DNA of 64,000 nt, from assembly GCA_947585115.1 (NCBI GenBank), contig CANPWW010000003.1, positions 1-64,000 on the forward strand, given 5' to 3'. The notes beneath the pieces were generated by a model. It ran no database searches and was not told the origin of the DNA. It saw only the letters and a list, made by a program, of their open reading frames with translations. Numbering within the stretch: the stretch's first letter is position 1; every line of letters begins with the position of its first letter. This DNA comes from an uncultured Monoglobus sp. (GTDB lineage Bacteria; Bacillota; Clostridia; Monoglobales; Monoglobaceae). The position numbers were made by a program, and so were the translations under genes. Shown here piece by piece: positions 19,324 through 29,252 of this stretch.

Positions 19324-19351
19324 AAAAGCACCGGATATCCGGTGCTTTTTT
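19324..19351 (+). terminator. terminator after queF
   Basis: aaaagcaccggatatccggtgctttttt. Confidence 0.8.
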
Positions 19352-19352
19352 C

Positions 19353-19427
19353 TGGAGCGGAAGACGAGATTCGAACTCGCGACGTTCACCTTGGCAAGGT
19401 GACGCTCTACCACTGAGCCACTCCCGC
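19353..19427 (-). tRNA. tRNA-Gly (anticodon GCC), CCA encoded
   Basis: reverse complement gcgggagtggctcagtggtagagcgtcaccttgccaaggtgaacgtcgcgagttcgaatctcgtcttccgctcca folds as a cloverleaf. Confidence 0.96.
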
Positions 19428-19479
19428 ATAAGCGTTATCTTCGAACGCTTAATAATTATAGCAAATAAAAATATATTTG

Positions 19480-20364
19480 TCAAGACTTTTTTGAAACTTT
19501 TTTATTTTTTCCGTTCTTTTTCTTTTTTGAATTGAGCATGAGCTGCGTTTCCATTATTTCCTCGCGGGTCTTGAGTTTGGGTATCAGGCTTGTCACCAGC
19601 CTGCCCTTGCCGCGGGTCTTTATGTAAAGAAATCCGAATATCGAGAACACGACAGCGCCGATGCAGTTGACGATCAAGTCCTTCATTGTGTCAATGAGCC
19701 CGACGTCGAGGTACGAGCCGTCGATCACCCAGTCGCGCGGAACGCCGTCGATGGTGCCCGAAATAACGGTGCGCGTCACGTCTTTTATGGTGATGGGATC
19801 ATTGAGGCCGCTGGGGTTGAGCAGCACCGAGGCGATATCGTGGACCATCCAGTCCTTCTGCATATCGGTCAGAAAGATACGGTCCATGCCGTATTCAAAG
19901 AACTCCCACAGCACGCCGATCGTCATTGAGAAACAGAAGGTCACAAACGCGACGAACCACGGCGACATGGTGATATGTATCCTTGGCGACTGATTGAGTA
20001 TGTCGATCATGGCAAAGCCTATCGCCGCCATAATGAATCCGTTTATCGTGTGCAGGATCGTGTCCCACAGCGGAATTATGGTGTAAAAGCTCTGTATCTC
20101 GCCCATTATTTCGGCGGCGAAAATAAAGAACAGAATTATCACCTCAAGCAAAATAGGCATTTTTATATTGAGCCGATGATCCACAAAAGTCGGGATAGTG
20201 AAAAGCAAAATCGTCAGAATACAGGTAAAAACATTTGAGTAGTTGCCCATGAAAAACTGCCTGATCATAACTAAAATAACAAGCACGCTCAGAACAACAT
20301 GGATGATTTTGCGCTTATCACTTTTCTTCTTTTTTTCGGCGTCATTCAAATGATTCGCGTTCAT
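19480..20364 (-). CDS. DUF2238/YjdF-like integral membrane protein
   Basis: 'PLWDTILHTINGFIMAAIGFAMIDILN', 'TFCFSMTIGVLWEFFEYGMDRIFLTDMQKDWM'. Confidence 0.75.
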   Translation of the reverse strand: MNANHLNDAEKKKKSDKRKIIHVVLSVLVILVMIRQFFMGNYSNVFTCILTILLFTIPTFVDHRLNIKMPILLEVIILFFIFAAEIMGEIQSFYTIIPLWDTILHTINGFIMAAIGFAMIDILNQSPRIHITMSPWFVAFVTFCFSMTIGVLWEFFEYGMDRIFLTDMQKDWMVHDIASVLLNPSGLNDPITIKDVTRTVISGTIDGVPRDWVIDGSYLDVGLIDTMKDLIVNCIGAVVFSIFGFLYIKTRGKGRLVTSLIPKLKTREEIMETQLMLNSKKKKNGKNKKVSKKS

Positions 20365-20526
20365 TTTAAAGCCTCCGTTAAATAATATTCCAATTAAATA
20401 TTATACCACGGTTTTGCGATATGTCAATATCAAAATTAACGCCGCGGCATGTTCTACTTTAGGACAAAGCCTCATACAATACTAAAAACAAGCCGATCAG
20501 AGCTTGAAAGCATAGCGGTGATAACA

Positions 20527-21441
20527 ATGGGAGAATATGACGGAATTTTAAAATTTATTCCGCAGGGAAACCTGCGTCGGGCGCTGGAGCGGGCCCTCGG
20601 AAGCGTTAAGGCCGAGGAAATACGGCTGCGCAGCGAGAGGCCGCTGTCGGTGTATGACGGGCATGCGCGTTTTGTGACGCCCGCGGGCGAGCTCAGCGCG
20701 GCTCCGTCCGACGGCTTGACCGTGAGCAAAGCGGCTGTGACCGCGGTTTTCCGCGCCTTGTGCGAAAATTCGCCCTACGCCTACGCCGATGAGATACGCC
20801 GGGGATTCGTGACCATCAGGGGAGGCCACCGCGCGGGCTTTACGGGGCGCGCAGTGCGCGGACGGGACGGAAGCGCGGAAAGCTTCAGGGACATAAACTC
20901 GATAAATATCAGGGTAGCCCGCGAGATAATCGGCTGCGCCGCGCCTTATATCGGCGGCATTGTGCAGGGAAGAAGAGTAAAAAGCGCGCTTGTTATCGCG
21001 CCGCCCGGTCTGGGAAAGACCACATTCCTGCGTGACGCGGCGCGGATCATATCAAACACGGGTTTCAAAGTCGGCATATCCGACGACCGCGGCGAGATCG
21101 CCGCCATGTTCCGCGGCGCGCCGTCCAATGATATAGGCGTGAATACCGATGTGGTGGAGTACGCGCCCAAAGGCTGCGGCGTTGAAATTCTTATCCGCAC
21201 CATGTCGCCGCAGGTCATAATCACAGACGAGCTTGTGACCGAGAGCGAGGTCCGCGCCGTCTGCCTGGCAAAGGGCAGCGGCGCCGCGGTGATCGCCTCT
21301 GTCCACGGCGGCTCGTTTGACGAGCTGAGCCGAATGTCCGTTTTCAGGCCGCTGTTTGAAAATCGCGTATTCGACCTGCTGATCCTGATCAAAGGCAGGA
21401 CCGGAGGCAGGCTCGACGCTGAAATCAGGCGAGCGGTATGA
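20527..21441 (+). CDS. spoIIIAA: stage III sporulation protein AA
   Basis: Walker A 'VIAPPGLGKTTFLRDAAR', 'SDDRGEIAA', 'VIITDELVTESE'; first gene of a spoIIIA operon. Confidence 0.95.
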   Translation: MGEYDGILKFIPQGNLRRALERALGSVKAEEIRLRSERPLSVYDGHARFVTPAGELSAAPSDGLTVSKAAVTAVFRALCENSPYAYADEIRRGFVTIRGGHRAGFTGRAVRGRDGSAESFRDINSINIRVAREIIGCAAPYIGGIVQGRRVKSALVIAPPGLGKTTFLRDAARIISNTGFKVGISDDRGEIAAMFRGAPSNDIGVNTDVVEYAPKGCGVEILIRTMSPQVIITDELVTESEVRAVCLAKGSGAAVIASVHGGSFDELSRMSVFRPLFENRVFDLLILIKGRTGGRLDAEIRRAV

Positions 21442-21959
21442 CGCTCAAACTGATATGCGCCGCGGTAATCATATTGGGCTGCGGATTCGCCGGCATGTCG
21501 GCCGCCTCCGTGCTGGACGCGAGGATAAGGCAGACGCGCGGATTTTCGGACGCGCTCGGACTTTTGGAAATCGAGATGACGGTCAACAACTCGGTTCTCA
21601 GCGAGGCGTTGTATTTTGCCTCAAAGCCGCAGAGCGGAGTTGTTAAAGATATTTTCTTGGGTGCCGCGCGGGGTGTTGAAGCTCTCGGCGGCGGCGATAT
21701 GAGCGAGGTGTGGCGCATGGCGATCGAAAACAACAAAAAGCGGCTCTGCGTGAGCGCGGACGCGATTGATATAATATCGGCCTTCGCCTCGAACCTCGGC
21801 CGCGGCGACCGAGAGAGGGAGAGGGACAATATCAGGGCGGCCAGAGAAAAGCTGCGCATCGAGGAGGAAAAGGCGCGGCTCAAAAAGGCCGAAAGCGGCA
21901 GGCTGTACCGCGGTCTGGGCTTCGCCTGCGGCATACTGATAACGGTGCTTTTGCTTTGA
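21438..21959 (+). CDS. spoIIIAB: stage III sporulation protein AB
   Basis: position and two-TM coiled-coil architecture. Confidence 0.88.
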   Translation: MTLKLICAAVIILGCGFAGMSAASVLDARIRQTRGFSDALGLLEIEMTVNNSVLSEALYFASKPQSGVVKDIFLGAARGVEALGGGDMSEVWRMAIENNKKRLCVSADAIDIISAFASNLGRGDRERERDNIRAAREKLRIEEEKARLKKAESGRLYRGLGFACGILITVLLL

Positions 21960-21980
21960 CATAAAAACGGAGGGGATAAA

Positions 21981-22178
21981 ATGACGGGCGTTGACTTGAT
22001 TTTCAGGGTGGCGGCGATCGGCATACTTGTGGCTGTGCTCAACATGCTGCTGTGCCGCGCCGGACGCGACGATCAGGCTATGATGACGACGATCGCGGGG
22101 CTTATCGTGGTGCTGCTCATGGTGATACGCGAGATAAGCAATCTGTTCACCATGATACAGGACATATTCGGGCTGTAG
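21981..22178 (+). CDS. spoIIIAC: stage III sporulation protein AC
   Basis: 'LIFRVAAIGILVAVLNMLLCRAGRDDQAMMTTIAGLIVVLLMVIREISNLF'. Confidence 0.95.
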   Translation: MTGVDLIFRVAAIGILVAVLNMLLCRAGRDDQAMMTTIAGLIVVLLMVIREISNLFTMIQDIFGL

Positions 22179-22180
22179 TC

Positions 22181-22573
22181 ATGGAGATAGCGAAGATCGT
22201 TGGCATCGGACTGGCGGGAGGCGTGATCTCGATTTTGATAAGGCGGTCAAAGCCCGAGCTTTCGATGATGATACCTATCGCGGTGTCGATCATCGTGCTG
22301 CTCGGGGTGATGCCCTATCTCGGCGGCATAGTCGGGGAACTGAGCGACCTTTCATCCGCGGCGGGAATAAACGGCGCGTATATGACGGTCATAATAAAAA
22401 TTATCGGCGTGTCATATCTGGCGTCGTTTTCGGCGGAACTGTGCAAGGACGCGGGCGAAAACGCGATAGCGACAAAGATCGAGCTGGGCGGCAAGTTGAT
22501 AATCCTCGCCATGTCGGTGCCGATAATAAAACGTCTGCTCGATCTTGTGAGGGAGATAATAATGTACAAGTGA
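22181..22573 (+). CDS. spoIIIAD: stage III sporulation protein AD
   Basis: operon position; in-frame M at 22181 of ORF 22052..22573. Confidence 0.93.
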   Translation: MEIAKIVGIGLAGGVISILIRRSKPELSMMIPIAVSIIVLLGVMPYLGGIVGELSDLSSAAGINGAYMTVIIKIIGVSYLASFSAELCKDAGENAIATKIELGGKLIILAMSVPIIKRLLDLVREIIMYK

Positions 22574-23742
22574 GAAAAATGCTGAGTCATAAAATCAAAA
22601 CAGCGATAATACTCGCGGCGGCGGTCATGATCTTCTGCGGCGCGGCGAGCGCCGAGGAACCGTCCCCGCCTCAAGACCTCGTCGACGAGTATCTCGGGAT
22701 ATACGGAGAGCAACTTGATGAAGGCGCGGGCGGAGTGATTTTCGACGCGGTGACGCCGTACGCGGACGGTTTCTCGATAGGCGAGCTGCTGTCAAGGATA
22801 GCGGCCGGAGATGTTCCGTTTGAATTGAGATCTCTGGCGCGCGAGCTTTTTCGGGCCCTGACCGGAAAAATTTTGTCCGCGGCAAAAAACATGGCAGGAG
22901 TTCTGGCCGCGGCCGTTCTCAGCGCTTTTCTGGCAAACTCGGTCAGCGGTTTCGAGCGCGGCGCGGCGTTTAAGGCGGCGTCGTACGTCTGCTTTATCGC
23001 GGTGGCGTCAATGGCCGCGTCGGTGTTTTACGGCTGTCTTGTGAGCGCGTCGTCCGCGATAGAAAATCTGGCCGTTTTCATGCGCTGCGCCGTGCCTGTT
23101 ATGATGACAGCCCTACTGTCAAGCGGAGCCGCGGTCAGCGCCGCGGCCCTTGAGCCGACGCTGCTGGCGATCATAGAGATCGCGGTGAGCCTTATCCGCT
23201 CGGTCTTTGTTCCGCTCGTCATGATAGGGGCGGGGCTGGGCACCGTGAACGCCATGTCCGAGGGGCTCAAGACCGCGCGTCTGGCCGAGTTTATAAACGG
23301 AGCCGTGAAATACGGTCTCAGCGTGATTTTGATGATATTCACGGCGTTTTCCGGGCTCCGCGGCATTGCCGCCTCTGGCGCCGACGCGCTGACGCTCAAG
23401 CTAACCAAGTTCGCCTCGTCGAATCTGATACCGCTTGTGGGCGGAATTTTGTCCGACTCGGTCGAGACCGTCATGAGGTGCGGCGCGGTGATAAAAAACG
23501 CTCTGGGCGTTTTGGGAATAATCGTAGTGTTTTTCATCGCGCTGACGCCGGTGCTTGAGATCGTTTCGGCTTTGATCGTCTTTCGCCTGACTGCCGCTCT
23601 GTGCGAGCCGATCAGCGAAAAAAGCGTCACCGAATGTCTGAGCGTGATGGCGGACGGGATCGCCGCTGTGTTTTCGATGCTGGCGGCCGTGTTGATCATG
23701 TTTATCATAATGCTGACCGTTATGATAAATATTTCGGTTTAG
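22570..23742 (+). CDS. spoIIIAE: stage III sporulation protein AE
   Basis: multi-TM protein in operon position; GTG 22570 or ATG 22579 start. Confidence 0.93.
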   Translation: MRKMLSHKIKTAIILAAAVMIFCGAASAEEPSPPQDLVDEYLGIYGEQLDEGAGGVIFDAVTPYADGFSIGELLSRIAAGDVPFELRSLARELFRALTGKILSAAKNMAGVLAAAVLSAFLANSVSGFERGAAFKAASYVCFIAVASMAASVFYGCLVSASSAIENLAVFMRCAVPVMMTALLSSGAAVSAAALEPTLLAIIEIAVSLIRSVFVPLVMIGAGLGTVNAMSEGLKTARLAEFINGAVKYGLSVILMIFTAFSGLRGIAASGADALTLKLTKFASSNLIPLVGGILSDSVETVMRCGAVIKNALGVLGIIVVFFIALTPVLEIVSALIVFRLTAALCEPISEKSVTECLSVMADGIAAVFSMLAAVLIMFIIMLTVMINISV

Positions 23743-23759
23743 CTTTAGGAGAAAAGCTT

Positions 23760-24296
23760 ATGGAGAGTTTAAGACAGTGGGCGTACTCGGTGGCGGCGAC
23801 GGTGGTGTTCGGCACTCTTGCGGAGACCGTGCTGCCGTTCGACTCATACAGAAAGTATATCCGCCTTATACTGGGCATGGTGCTTTTGCTCACGCTGACA
23901 AAGCCCGCGGCCGCGCTGATAAGCGGCGGTCTCGGCGAGAGCGCGGAGGAGTACGCCGCCTCGTTTTCCGCGGCGGAGGAGCGGACCGAGCGCGAGGCGG
24001 ATGAAATAGAGGAAAAGCAGAAAAACGATATTATAAAGATTTATAAGGACAGCCTGGAGAGCAGCGTCGCGTCGGGCATTGAGCGCGGGTGCGGAGCGGC
24101 GCCGACGAGCGTCGAGGCCGAGATATCCGACTCGGTGTTCGGCAGCCTTGAGGGAATGACGATCGAAATAGACGCCGCGGACGCATCAAAGAGCGCGGCG
24201 ATAAAAGCGGCGGCGTCGGAAATGACCGGACTGACGAGCGGCAAAATAACGGTTAAGGAGCGCGGCGCGGGAGCACAAAATGGAGAAACAGAATAA
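23760..24296 (+). CDS. spoIIIAF: stage III sporulation protein AF
   Basis: 'MESLRQWAYSVAATVVFGTLAETVLPFDSYRKYIRLILGMVLLLTL'. Confidence 0.92.
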   Translation: MESLRQWAYSVAATVVFGTLAETVLPFDSYRKYIRLILGMVLLLTLTKPAAALISGGLGESAEEYAASFSAAEERTEREADEIEEKQKNDIIKIYKDSLESSVASGIERGCGAAPTSVEAEISDSVFGSLEGMTIEIDAADASKSAAIKAAASEMTGLTSGKITVKERGAGAQNGETE

Positions 24297-24879
24297 CAAA
24301 CAAACGCTTGCGCGGAGAATAGCGGATTTTTTTCAAAAATTCGGGAGCCGCGGCGGCGACGACAAAAATCGGGTAAACCCGCTTGTGATACTGGCGATCG
24401 CCGCGGCTGCGTTCACGCTTGTTTTTATAAAGCCCGGCGCGGGCGGGGACGGCGGCAAAAAGGCGGAAACGAATACCGCTACGGATTTTGTGTCCGAGGA
24501 CGAGTACGTGATAAAAACAGAGAGGGAGCTTCGGGATATACTGAGCAAGATCAGCGGCGCGGGAGAGGTCAGCGTGCGGATATATATCGACAGCACCAAC
24601 GAGAAGGTGCTGGCAAAGGACAGCAAAACCAGCAGCGAGATCAGCGAGAGCGAAAGCGGCAAAAAGGAAAGCAGCACAGGGGAGTCAAAGCCCGCCGGCG
24701 CCTCGGGAGGTATCGGCAGCGGCAGCGAGCCTTATGTGGTGCGCGAAAAGCTGCCCTATCCGATAGGCGTGGTCGTCGTTGCCGAGGGCGCATCGGACGA
24801 AAGGGTCAGGAACGAGATATACGAGGCTGTGAAGGCGCTGTACGGCCTGTCGGCCAACAGGATCAAAGTCACATATTAA
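24280..24879 (+). CDS. spoIIIAG: stage III sporulation protein AG
   Basis: 'ERELRDILSKISGAGEVSVRIYIDSTNEKVLAKD', 'PIGVVVVAEGASDERVRNEIYEAVKALYGLSANRIKVTY'. Confidence 0.93.
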   Translation: MEKQNNKQTLARRIADFFQKFGSRGGDDKNRVNPLVILAIAAAAFTLVFIKPGAGGDGGKKAETNTATDFVSEDEYVIKTERELRDILSKISGAGEVSVRIYIDSTNEKVLAKDSKTSSEISESESGKKESSTGESKPAGASGGIGSGSEPYVVREKLPYPIGVVVVAEGASDERVRNEIYEAVKALYGLSANRIKVTY

Positions 24880-24908
24880 AAAATACATAAATAAAGGAGA
24901 TTGAATCT

Positions 24909-25613
24909 ATGAATTCCAAAAAAAGCAAAAAAACAAACAAGAGCGGCGGCGAGGGCAAAGCCCGTCTGCGGGGCGGCAGACAGCTGCTTGTGGTGGGTCT
25001 GGTGGCGTTGGTCCTGGCGGCGGGATACTATCGCTGGACGCTGGGCAACATCGAAAACGAGGCGGTCAGCGTGTCAAGCACCGCGGGGCCCGAATCTCCG
25101 TCTCCTACAGAGGCGGCAAAAACCGAGGACGCCGAAACATTTTGGTCAAAAGACAAAGACGATGGCGACAAAGAAAAGAGCGATGACAATAATAACAATA
25201 ACGACGAGAACAACGACGACAGCGGAGCCGTGCAGAGCGGCGAAAACGACAGCAATAAGAGCGATTCGGGAAGCGTGATAATAAAAGCCAGACAGGACAG
25301 AGACAGGCTCAGGGGCGAGACCATGGACCGCTGGAAGGAGATCGCCGCCAACTCTGACGCGTCGGAGAGCGCGAAAAAAGAGGCGGAGGACAGCGTGCTC
25401 AGACTGACTGAGTACTCCGAGCAGGAAAATGCCATCGAGACCAACGTGAAATCCAAGGGCTTTGACGACTGTTTCGCCCAGGTCACCGACAGCGGAGTAT
25501 CGGTGATAGTGAAGGGCGGCAAAACGGACAGCGCGGCGGTGGCGCAGATCAAGGATATCATAATCGCCGAGACGGGAGCCGCCGCGTCGAAAATAAAAAT
25601 AAGCGCCGAGTAA
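24909..25613 (+). CDS. spoIIIAH: SpoIIIAH-like protein with Asp/Asn-rich linker
   Basis: single N-terminal TM; 'KARQDRDRLRGETMDRWKEIAANSDASESAKKEAEDSVLRLTEYSEQENAIETNVKSKGFDDCFAQVTDSGVSVIVKGG'. Confidence 0.92.
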   Translation: MNSKKSKKTNKSGGEGKARLRGGRQLLVVGLVALVLAAGYYRWTLGNIENEAVSVSSTAGPESPSPTEAAKTEDAETFWSKDKDDGDKEKSDDNNNNNDENNDDSGAVQSGENDSNKSDSGSVIIKARQDRDRLRGETMDRWKEIAANSDASESAKKEAEDSVLRLTEYSEQENAIETNVKSKGFDDCFAQVTDSGVSVIVKGGKTDSAAVAQIKDIIIAETGAAASKIKISAE

Positions 25614-25746
25614 TGCGTGGAGGATCTGCGGAGTAATAAAAATAATAATTAAATTCAAAATATTTATTGTAATCTTAAATTTGTTATGATATAATTTAAG
25701 AAAATAACGGCAATAAATTGAATTTGATTGCACAGGAGGTTTTATT

Positions 25747-26415
25747 ATGGCAGATGAAAACAAGACCGTAAAAGAGCAGGAGGCCCAGAAGAGCGGCAGC
25801 GTCAACATCTCAAACGATGTTGTCTCGATTGTGGCTTCTCTCGCGGCGGGCAGCGTCAAGGGCGTGTCGGGCATGGTGAGTTCCATGTCGGGCGGCATAG
25901 CCGAGCTGCTTGGCAAAAAGAATATGTCAAAGGGCGTCAAGGTGAGCGTCAGCGACAAAGACGTGACCCTCAATCTCTCGATCATCGTCGAGTACGGCGC
26001 GAAGATCCCCGACGTCGCGTGGGAGATCCAGGAAAAGGTAAAGAGCGAGGTCGAGGCAATGACCGGTCTTAACGTTGTCGCGGTCAACGTCAGCGTCGAG
26101 GGCGTTAACGTGCCCAAAAACGACGCGGGCAAAATCCCCGCGAAGCCCGTAAAGAGCGAAACGGACAGCGATCCCGCGGCTCAGATCAAGGAAACGGCGG
26201 AAGACGCGGTGGAGATAATCGCCGAAAAGGCGGAGGAGATCGCCGAGAAAGCCGAGGAAAAGGTCGAGGAGCTGATAAGCAAGGCCAAGGACGCGGCGGA
26301 CAAAGCCGAGGATATCGCCGAAAATATTGTCGATGAGGCGGCCGAGGAAGCCCGGGACGTTGTTATGGAGATCACCGAGCCCGAGGAACCCGCTGATGAG
26401 CCGGAGGCCGAATAG
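25747..26415 (+). CDS. Asp23/Gls24 family envelope stress protein with long Glu/Ala/Lys helical C-terminal tail
   Basis: 'NDVVSIVASLAAGSVKGVSGM...KGVKVSVSDKDVTLNLSIIVEYGAKIPDVAWEIQEKVKSEVEAMTGLNVVAVNVSVEGV'. Confidence 0.93.
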   Translation: MADENKTVKEQEAQKSGSVNISNDVVSIVASLAAGSVKGVSGMVSSMSGGIAELLGKKNMSKGVKVSVSDKDVTLNLSIIVEYGAKIPDVAWEIQEKVKSEVEAMTGLNVVAVNVSVEGVNVPKNDAGKIPAKPVKSETDSDPAAQIKETAEDAVEIIAEKAEEIAEKAEEKVEELISKAKDAADKAEDIAENIVDEAAEEARDVVMEITEPEEPADEPEAE

Positions 26416-26427
26416 AGCGGGGTTGAT

Positions 26428-26826
26428 TTGACAAAAAATATGGACAGAAGAAAAGCGAGAGAACACGCGTTCACAATGATTTTTCAGTATAAATTCCGCC
26501 CGGATGACATAGGGGAGATCCTCGCGGATTTCCTTGAGGAAAACGATCCCGCGAATCAGAGAGAATATATCGAGGGCGCCGTGCGCGGAACTGTTGAAAA
26601 CATTGAGGCGATCGACAAAAAAATATCGGAATATTCCAAAGGCTGGAGCGTTGACCGTATAAACGCCGTCAGCCTGGCGGCGCTGCGCCTTGGCGCTTAT
26701 GAGCTGCTGTTCTGCGATGATATTCCGAATCCGGTGGCGGCAAACGAGGCGGTCAATCTGACCCGAAAGTTCGCGGGTCCCGAGACGGTGGACTTCGTCA
26801 ACGGAATACTCGGCAATATGAAATAG
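26428..26826 (+). CDS. nusB: transcription antitermination factor NusB
   Basis: 'RRKAREHAFTMIFQYKF', 'AALRLGAYELLFCDDIPNPVAANEAVNLTRKFAGPETVDFVNGILGN'. Confidence 0.95.
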   Translation: MTKNMDRRKAREHAFTMIFQYKFRPDDIGEILADFLEENDPANQREYIEGAVRGTVENIEAIDKKISEYSKGWSVDRINAVSLAALRLGAYELLFCDDIPNPVAANEAVNLTRKFAGPETVDFVNGILGNMK

Positions 26827-26853
26827 ACGGCGGAAAACAGGGGAAAGTCATAA

Positions 26854-28077
26854 ATGAATTATAAGCGCGAACCTATGACCGTGACCCAGGTCAATCTGTA
26901 TATTAAGCAGGTGCTGGGACGGGACGATATTTTAAAAAACATACTTGTAAAGGGTGAGATCTCAAACTTCAAGGCTCACTCTTCGGGTCATTTGTATTTG
27001 TCGCTGAAAGACGAGAGCGGAGTTATGCGCGCCGTTATGTTCAGAAGCGCGGCTACAAGGCTCGATTTCAGGCCCGCCAACGGTATGAAGGTGATAGCCC
27101 GCGGCAGGATCGGAGTGTACGAGCGAGACGGCCAGTATCAGTTATACATAGAGCATATGGAGCAGGATGGAATAGGCGCCCTACACATCGCTTTTGAGAA
27201 ACTCAAGAAAAAGCTGGACGAGGAAGGCCTGTTTTCGCCGAGCCATAAAAAGCCGCTGCCAAAGTATCCCAAGCGGATAGGCGTTGTGACCGCGCCCACC
27301 GGAGCGGCGATAAAGGATATAATGAACGTTCTGACCCGCCGTTTTTCGTATTCAGACGTGGTGCTCTACCCGGTGCTGGTGCAGGGTAAAGATTCGGCGC
27401 GCAGCATAGTCGAGGCGATAGAGTATTTTAACGCGTCCGACTCGGTCGACGTGCTGATAGTCGGCAGAGGCGGAGGCTCGATAGAGGACCTGTGGTCGTT
27501 CAACGAGGAGATCGTGGCGCGCGCCGTGTATAACAGTCATATTCCCATTGTTTCGGCGGTGGGGCACGAGATAGATTTCACGATAGCGGATTTTGTCGCC
27601 GATCTCAGGGCGCCCACACCGAGCGCCGCGGCTGAGCTTGTCGTTCCGTCGCAGGCCGAGCTCCGCGAAAAGTTCAACAACGTTTACGCGCGCCTTTATT
27701 CCTGCGCTAACCGAATAGTGGAGCGGGGCAGGCTGCAGCTCAAAGTAAGCGCCGAAAGCGCGGCGCTCAAAAATCCTATGGCTATGATAGACAACAGCCG
27801 CATATATCTGGACTCTTTGAGCAGGACCATGGACGGCGCGTACAAAAACATCATGGGCGACAAGCGGCGCAGCTTAGCGGTCACGGCCTCAAAGCTCGAC
27901 GCGCTGAGCCCTCTGGGAGCACTGAGCCGCGGATTTTCTCTGACAAGAGACGAGAGCGGAGCGGTTGTGAAAAGCGCGAAGAGGTTAAACAAAGGCGATA
28001 AGATCAGCGTGACGCTCAGTGACGGAACCGCCCGCGCCACGGTTGATAACATAGAATTTGAGGAGAATCATGGATAA
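26854..28077 (+). CDS. xseA: exodeoxyribonuclease VII large subunit
   Basis: 'VTQVNLYIKQVLGRDDILKNILVKGEISNFKAHSSGHLYLSLKDE'. Confidence 0.96.
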   Translation: MNYKREPMTVTQVNLYIKQVLGRDDILKNILVKGEISNFKAHSSGHLYLSLKDESGVMRAVMFRSAATRLDFRPANGMKVIARGRIGVYERDGQYQLYIEHMEQDGIGALHIAFEKLKKKLDEEGLFSPSHKKPLPKYPKRIGVVTAPTGAAIKDIMNVLTRRFSYSDVVLYPVLVQGKDSARSIVEAIEYFNASDSVDVLIVGRGGGSIEDLWSFNEEIVARAVYNSHIPIVSAVGHEIDFTIADFVADLRAPTPSAAAELVVPSQAELREKFNNVYARLYSCANRIVERGRLQLKVSAESAALKNPMAMIDNSRIYLDSLSRTMDGAYKNIMGDKRRSLAVTASKLDALSPLGALSRGFSLTRDESGAVVKSAKRLNKGDKISVTLSDGTARATVDNIEFEENHG

Positions 28078-28309
28078 CACAAAAGATCTATTTGAAAAAA
28101 ATTTAAAAGAGCTGGAGGGCGTCGTAAAGACGCTTGACGGCGGAGATGTGACTCTCGACCAAATGCTGGAGTTGTTCGAGCGCGGCATTGAGCTTACCAA
28201 GCAGTGCACAAACGCGCTTGACTCGGCCGAGCAGAAAATAAACATACTTATGAAAAACAGAGAGACGGGCGAGATAGTCGAGCGGCCCTTTGTCGTCACC
28301 GGTGAGTAG
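28070..28309 (+). CDS. xseB: exodeoxyribonuclease VII small subunit
   Basis: 'FEKNLKELEGVVKTLDGGDVTLDQMLELFERGIELTKQC'. Confidence 0.95.
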   Translation: MDNTKDLFEKNLKELEGVVKTLDGGDVTLDQMLELFERGIELTKQCTNALDSAEQKINILMKNRETGEIVERPFVVTGE

Positions 28310-28310
28310 T

Positions 28311-29234
28311 ATGCTGCGCGTTTCAAACAATTTAAAAGATTTTGATAGTACTTTAAAAAGCATTGTCGGCGCGGTGAACGAAAAGCTTAAAAGCATCGCG
28401 GACGTGCCCGACGCGCCCGAGGCGGCGGTGTACGAGGCGATGAGATACAGTCTGTTGGCGGGAGGCAAGCGCCTTCGGCCGGTTTTGACCGTCGCGGCGG
28501 CGGCGATGCTCGGCGGAGACACCGGCGACGCGCTGACGGCGGGCTGCGCTCTTGAGTGCGTTCACACATACTCGCTGATACACGACGACCTGCCCTGCAT
28601 GGACAACGACGATCTAAGGCGCGGCAAGCCCACCTGCCACAAGGTTTTCCCTGAGAACATCGCGCTTTTGGCGGGCGACGGGCTTTTAAACCGCGCCTTT
28701 GAAATTCTGTCCGACATGTCTGAATTTAAGTCGATAAGCGAAAAGACCGCGCTGCGGCTCATTAAGCTGCTGTCCGCGGCGTCGGGCGCAAACGGAATGA
28801 TAGGCGGCCAGGTTATCGACCTTATGAGTGAAAACAAGCCCGGCGTGCCCGAGAAGCTGCTGCTCAGAATGCACGAAAAAAAGACCGGAGCCATGATCGA
28901 GGCTGCCGCGCTTATGGGTGCCGCCGTGTCGGGCGCACCGGAGGATTCCGCCGAATACTCGGCGGTCGGCCGTTTCGCGGGAAACTTAGGTCTGGCGTTT
29001 CAGATACAGGACGATATTCTGGACGTTACGGGAAACGAGGCCGTTCTGGGCAAGCCGATAGGGAGCGACGAGCAGGAGGGCAAAACCACGTTTGTCACGC
29101 TGCTGGGCATAGACGGCGCGGAAAAGCGGCAAAACGAGTATACCCGCGCGGCGGTTAAGGCGCTCGATATTTTCGGCGAAAAGGCCGCGTTCCTAAAAGA
29201 ATTGGCGCGGCGGCTGGTTTCCAGAGACAATTAG
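28311..29234 (+). CDS. ispA: polyprenyl synthetase (farnesyl/geranyl diphosphate synthase)
   Basis: 'GGKRLRPVL', 'DDLPCMDNDDLRRGKPTCHK', 'FQIQDDILD'. Confidence 0.95.
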   Translation: MLRVSNNLKDFDSTLKSIVGAVNEKLKSIADVPDAPEAAVYEAMRYSLLAGGKRLRPVLTVAAAAMLGGDTGDALTAGCALECVHTYSLIHDDLPCMDNDDLRRGKPTCHKVFPENIALLAGDGLLNRAFEILSDMSEFKSISEKTALRLIKLLSAASGANGMIGGQVIDLMSENKPGVPEKLLLRMHEKKTGAMIEAAALMGAAVSGAPEDSAEYSAVGRFAGNLGLAFQIQDDILDVTGNEAVLGKPIGSDEQEGKTTFVTLLGIDGAEKRQNEYTRAAVKALDIFGEKAAFLKELARRLVSRDN

Positions 29235-29252
29235 CTGACGAGGCGTAAATAT

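Noticed and set aside
25146-26132. 328-aa antisense ORF across spoIIIAH and the Asp23 gene
   Set aside because: Spans two well-supported sense genes and the intergenic region; composition typical of a spurious reverse frame.
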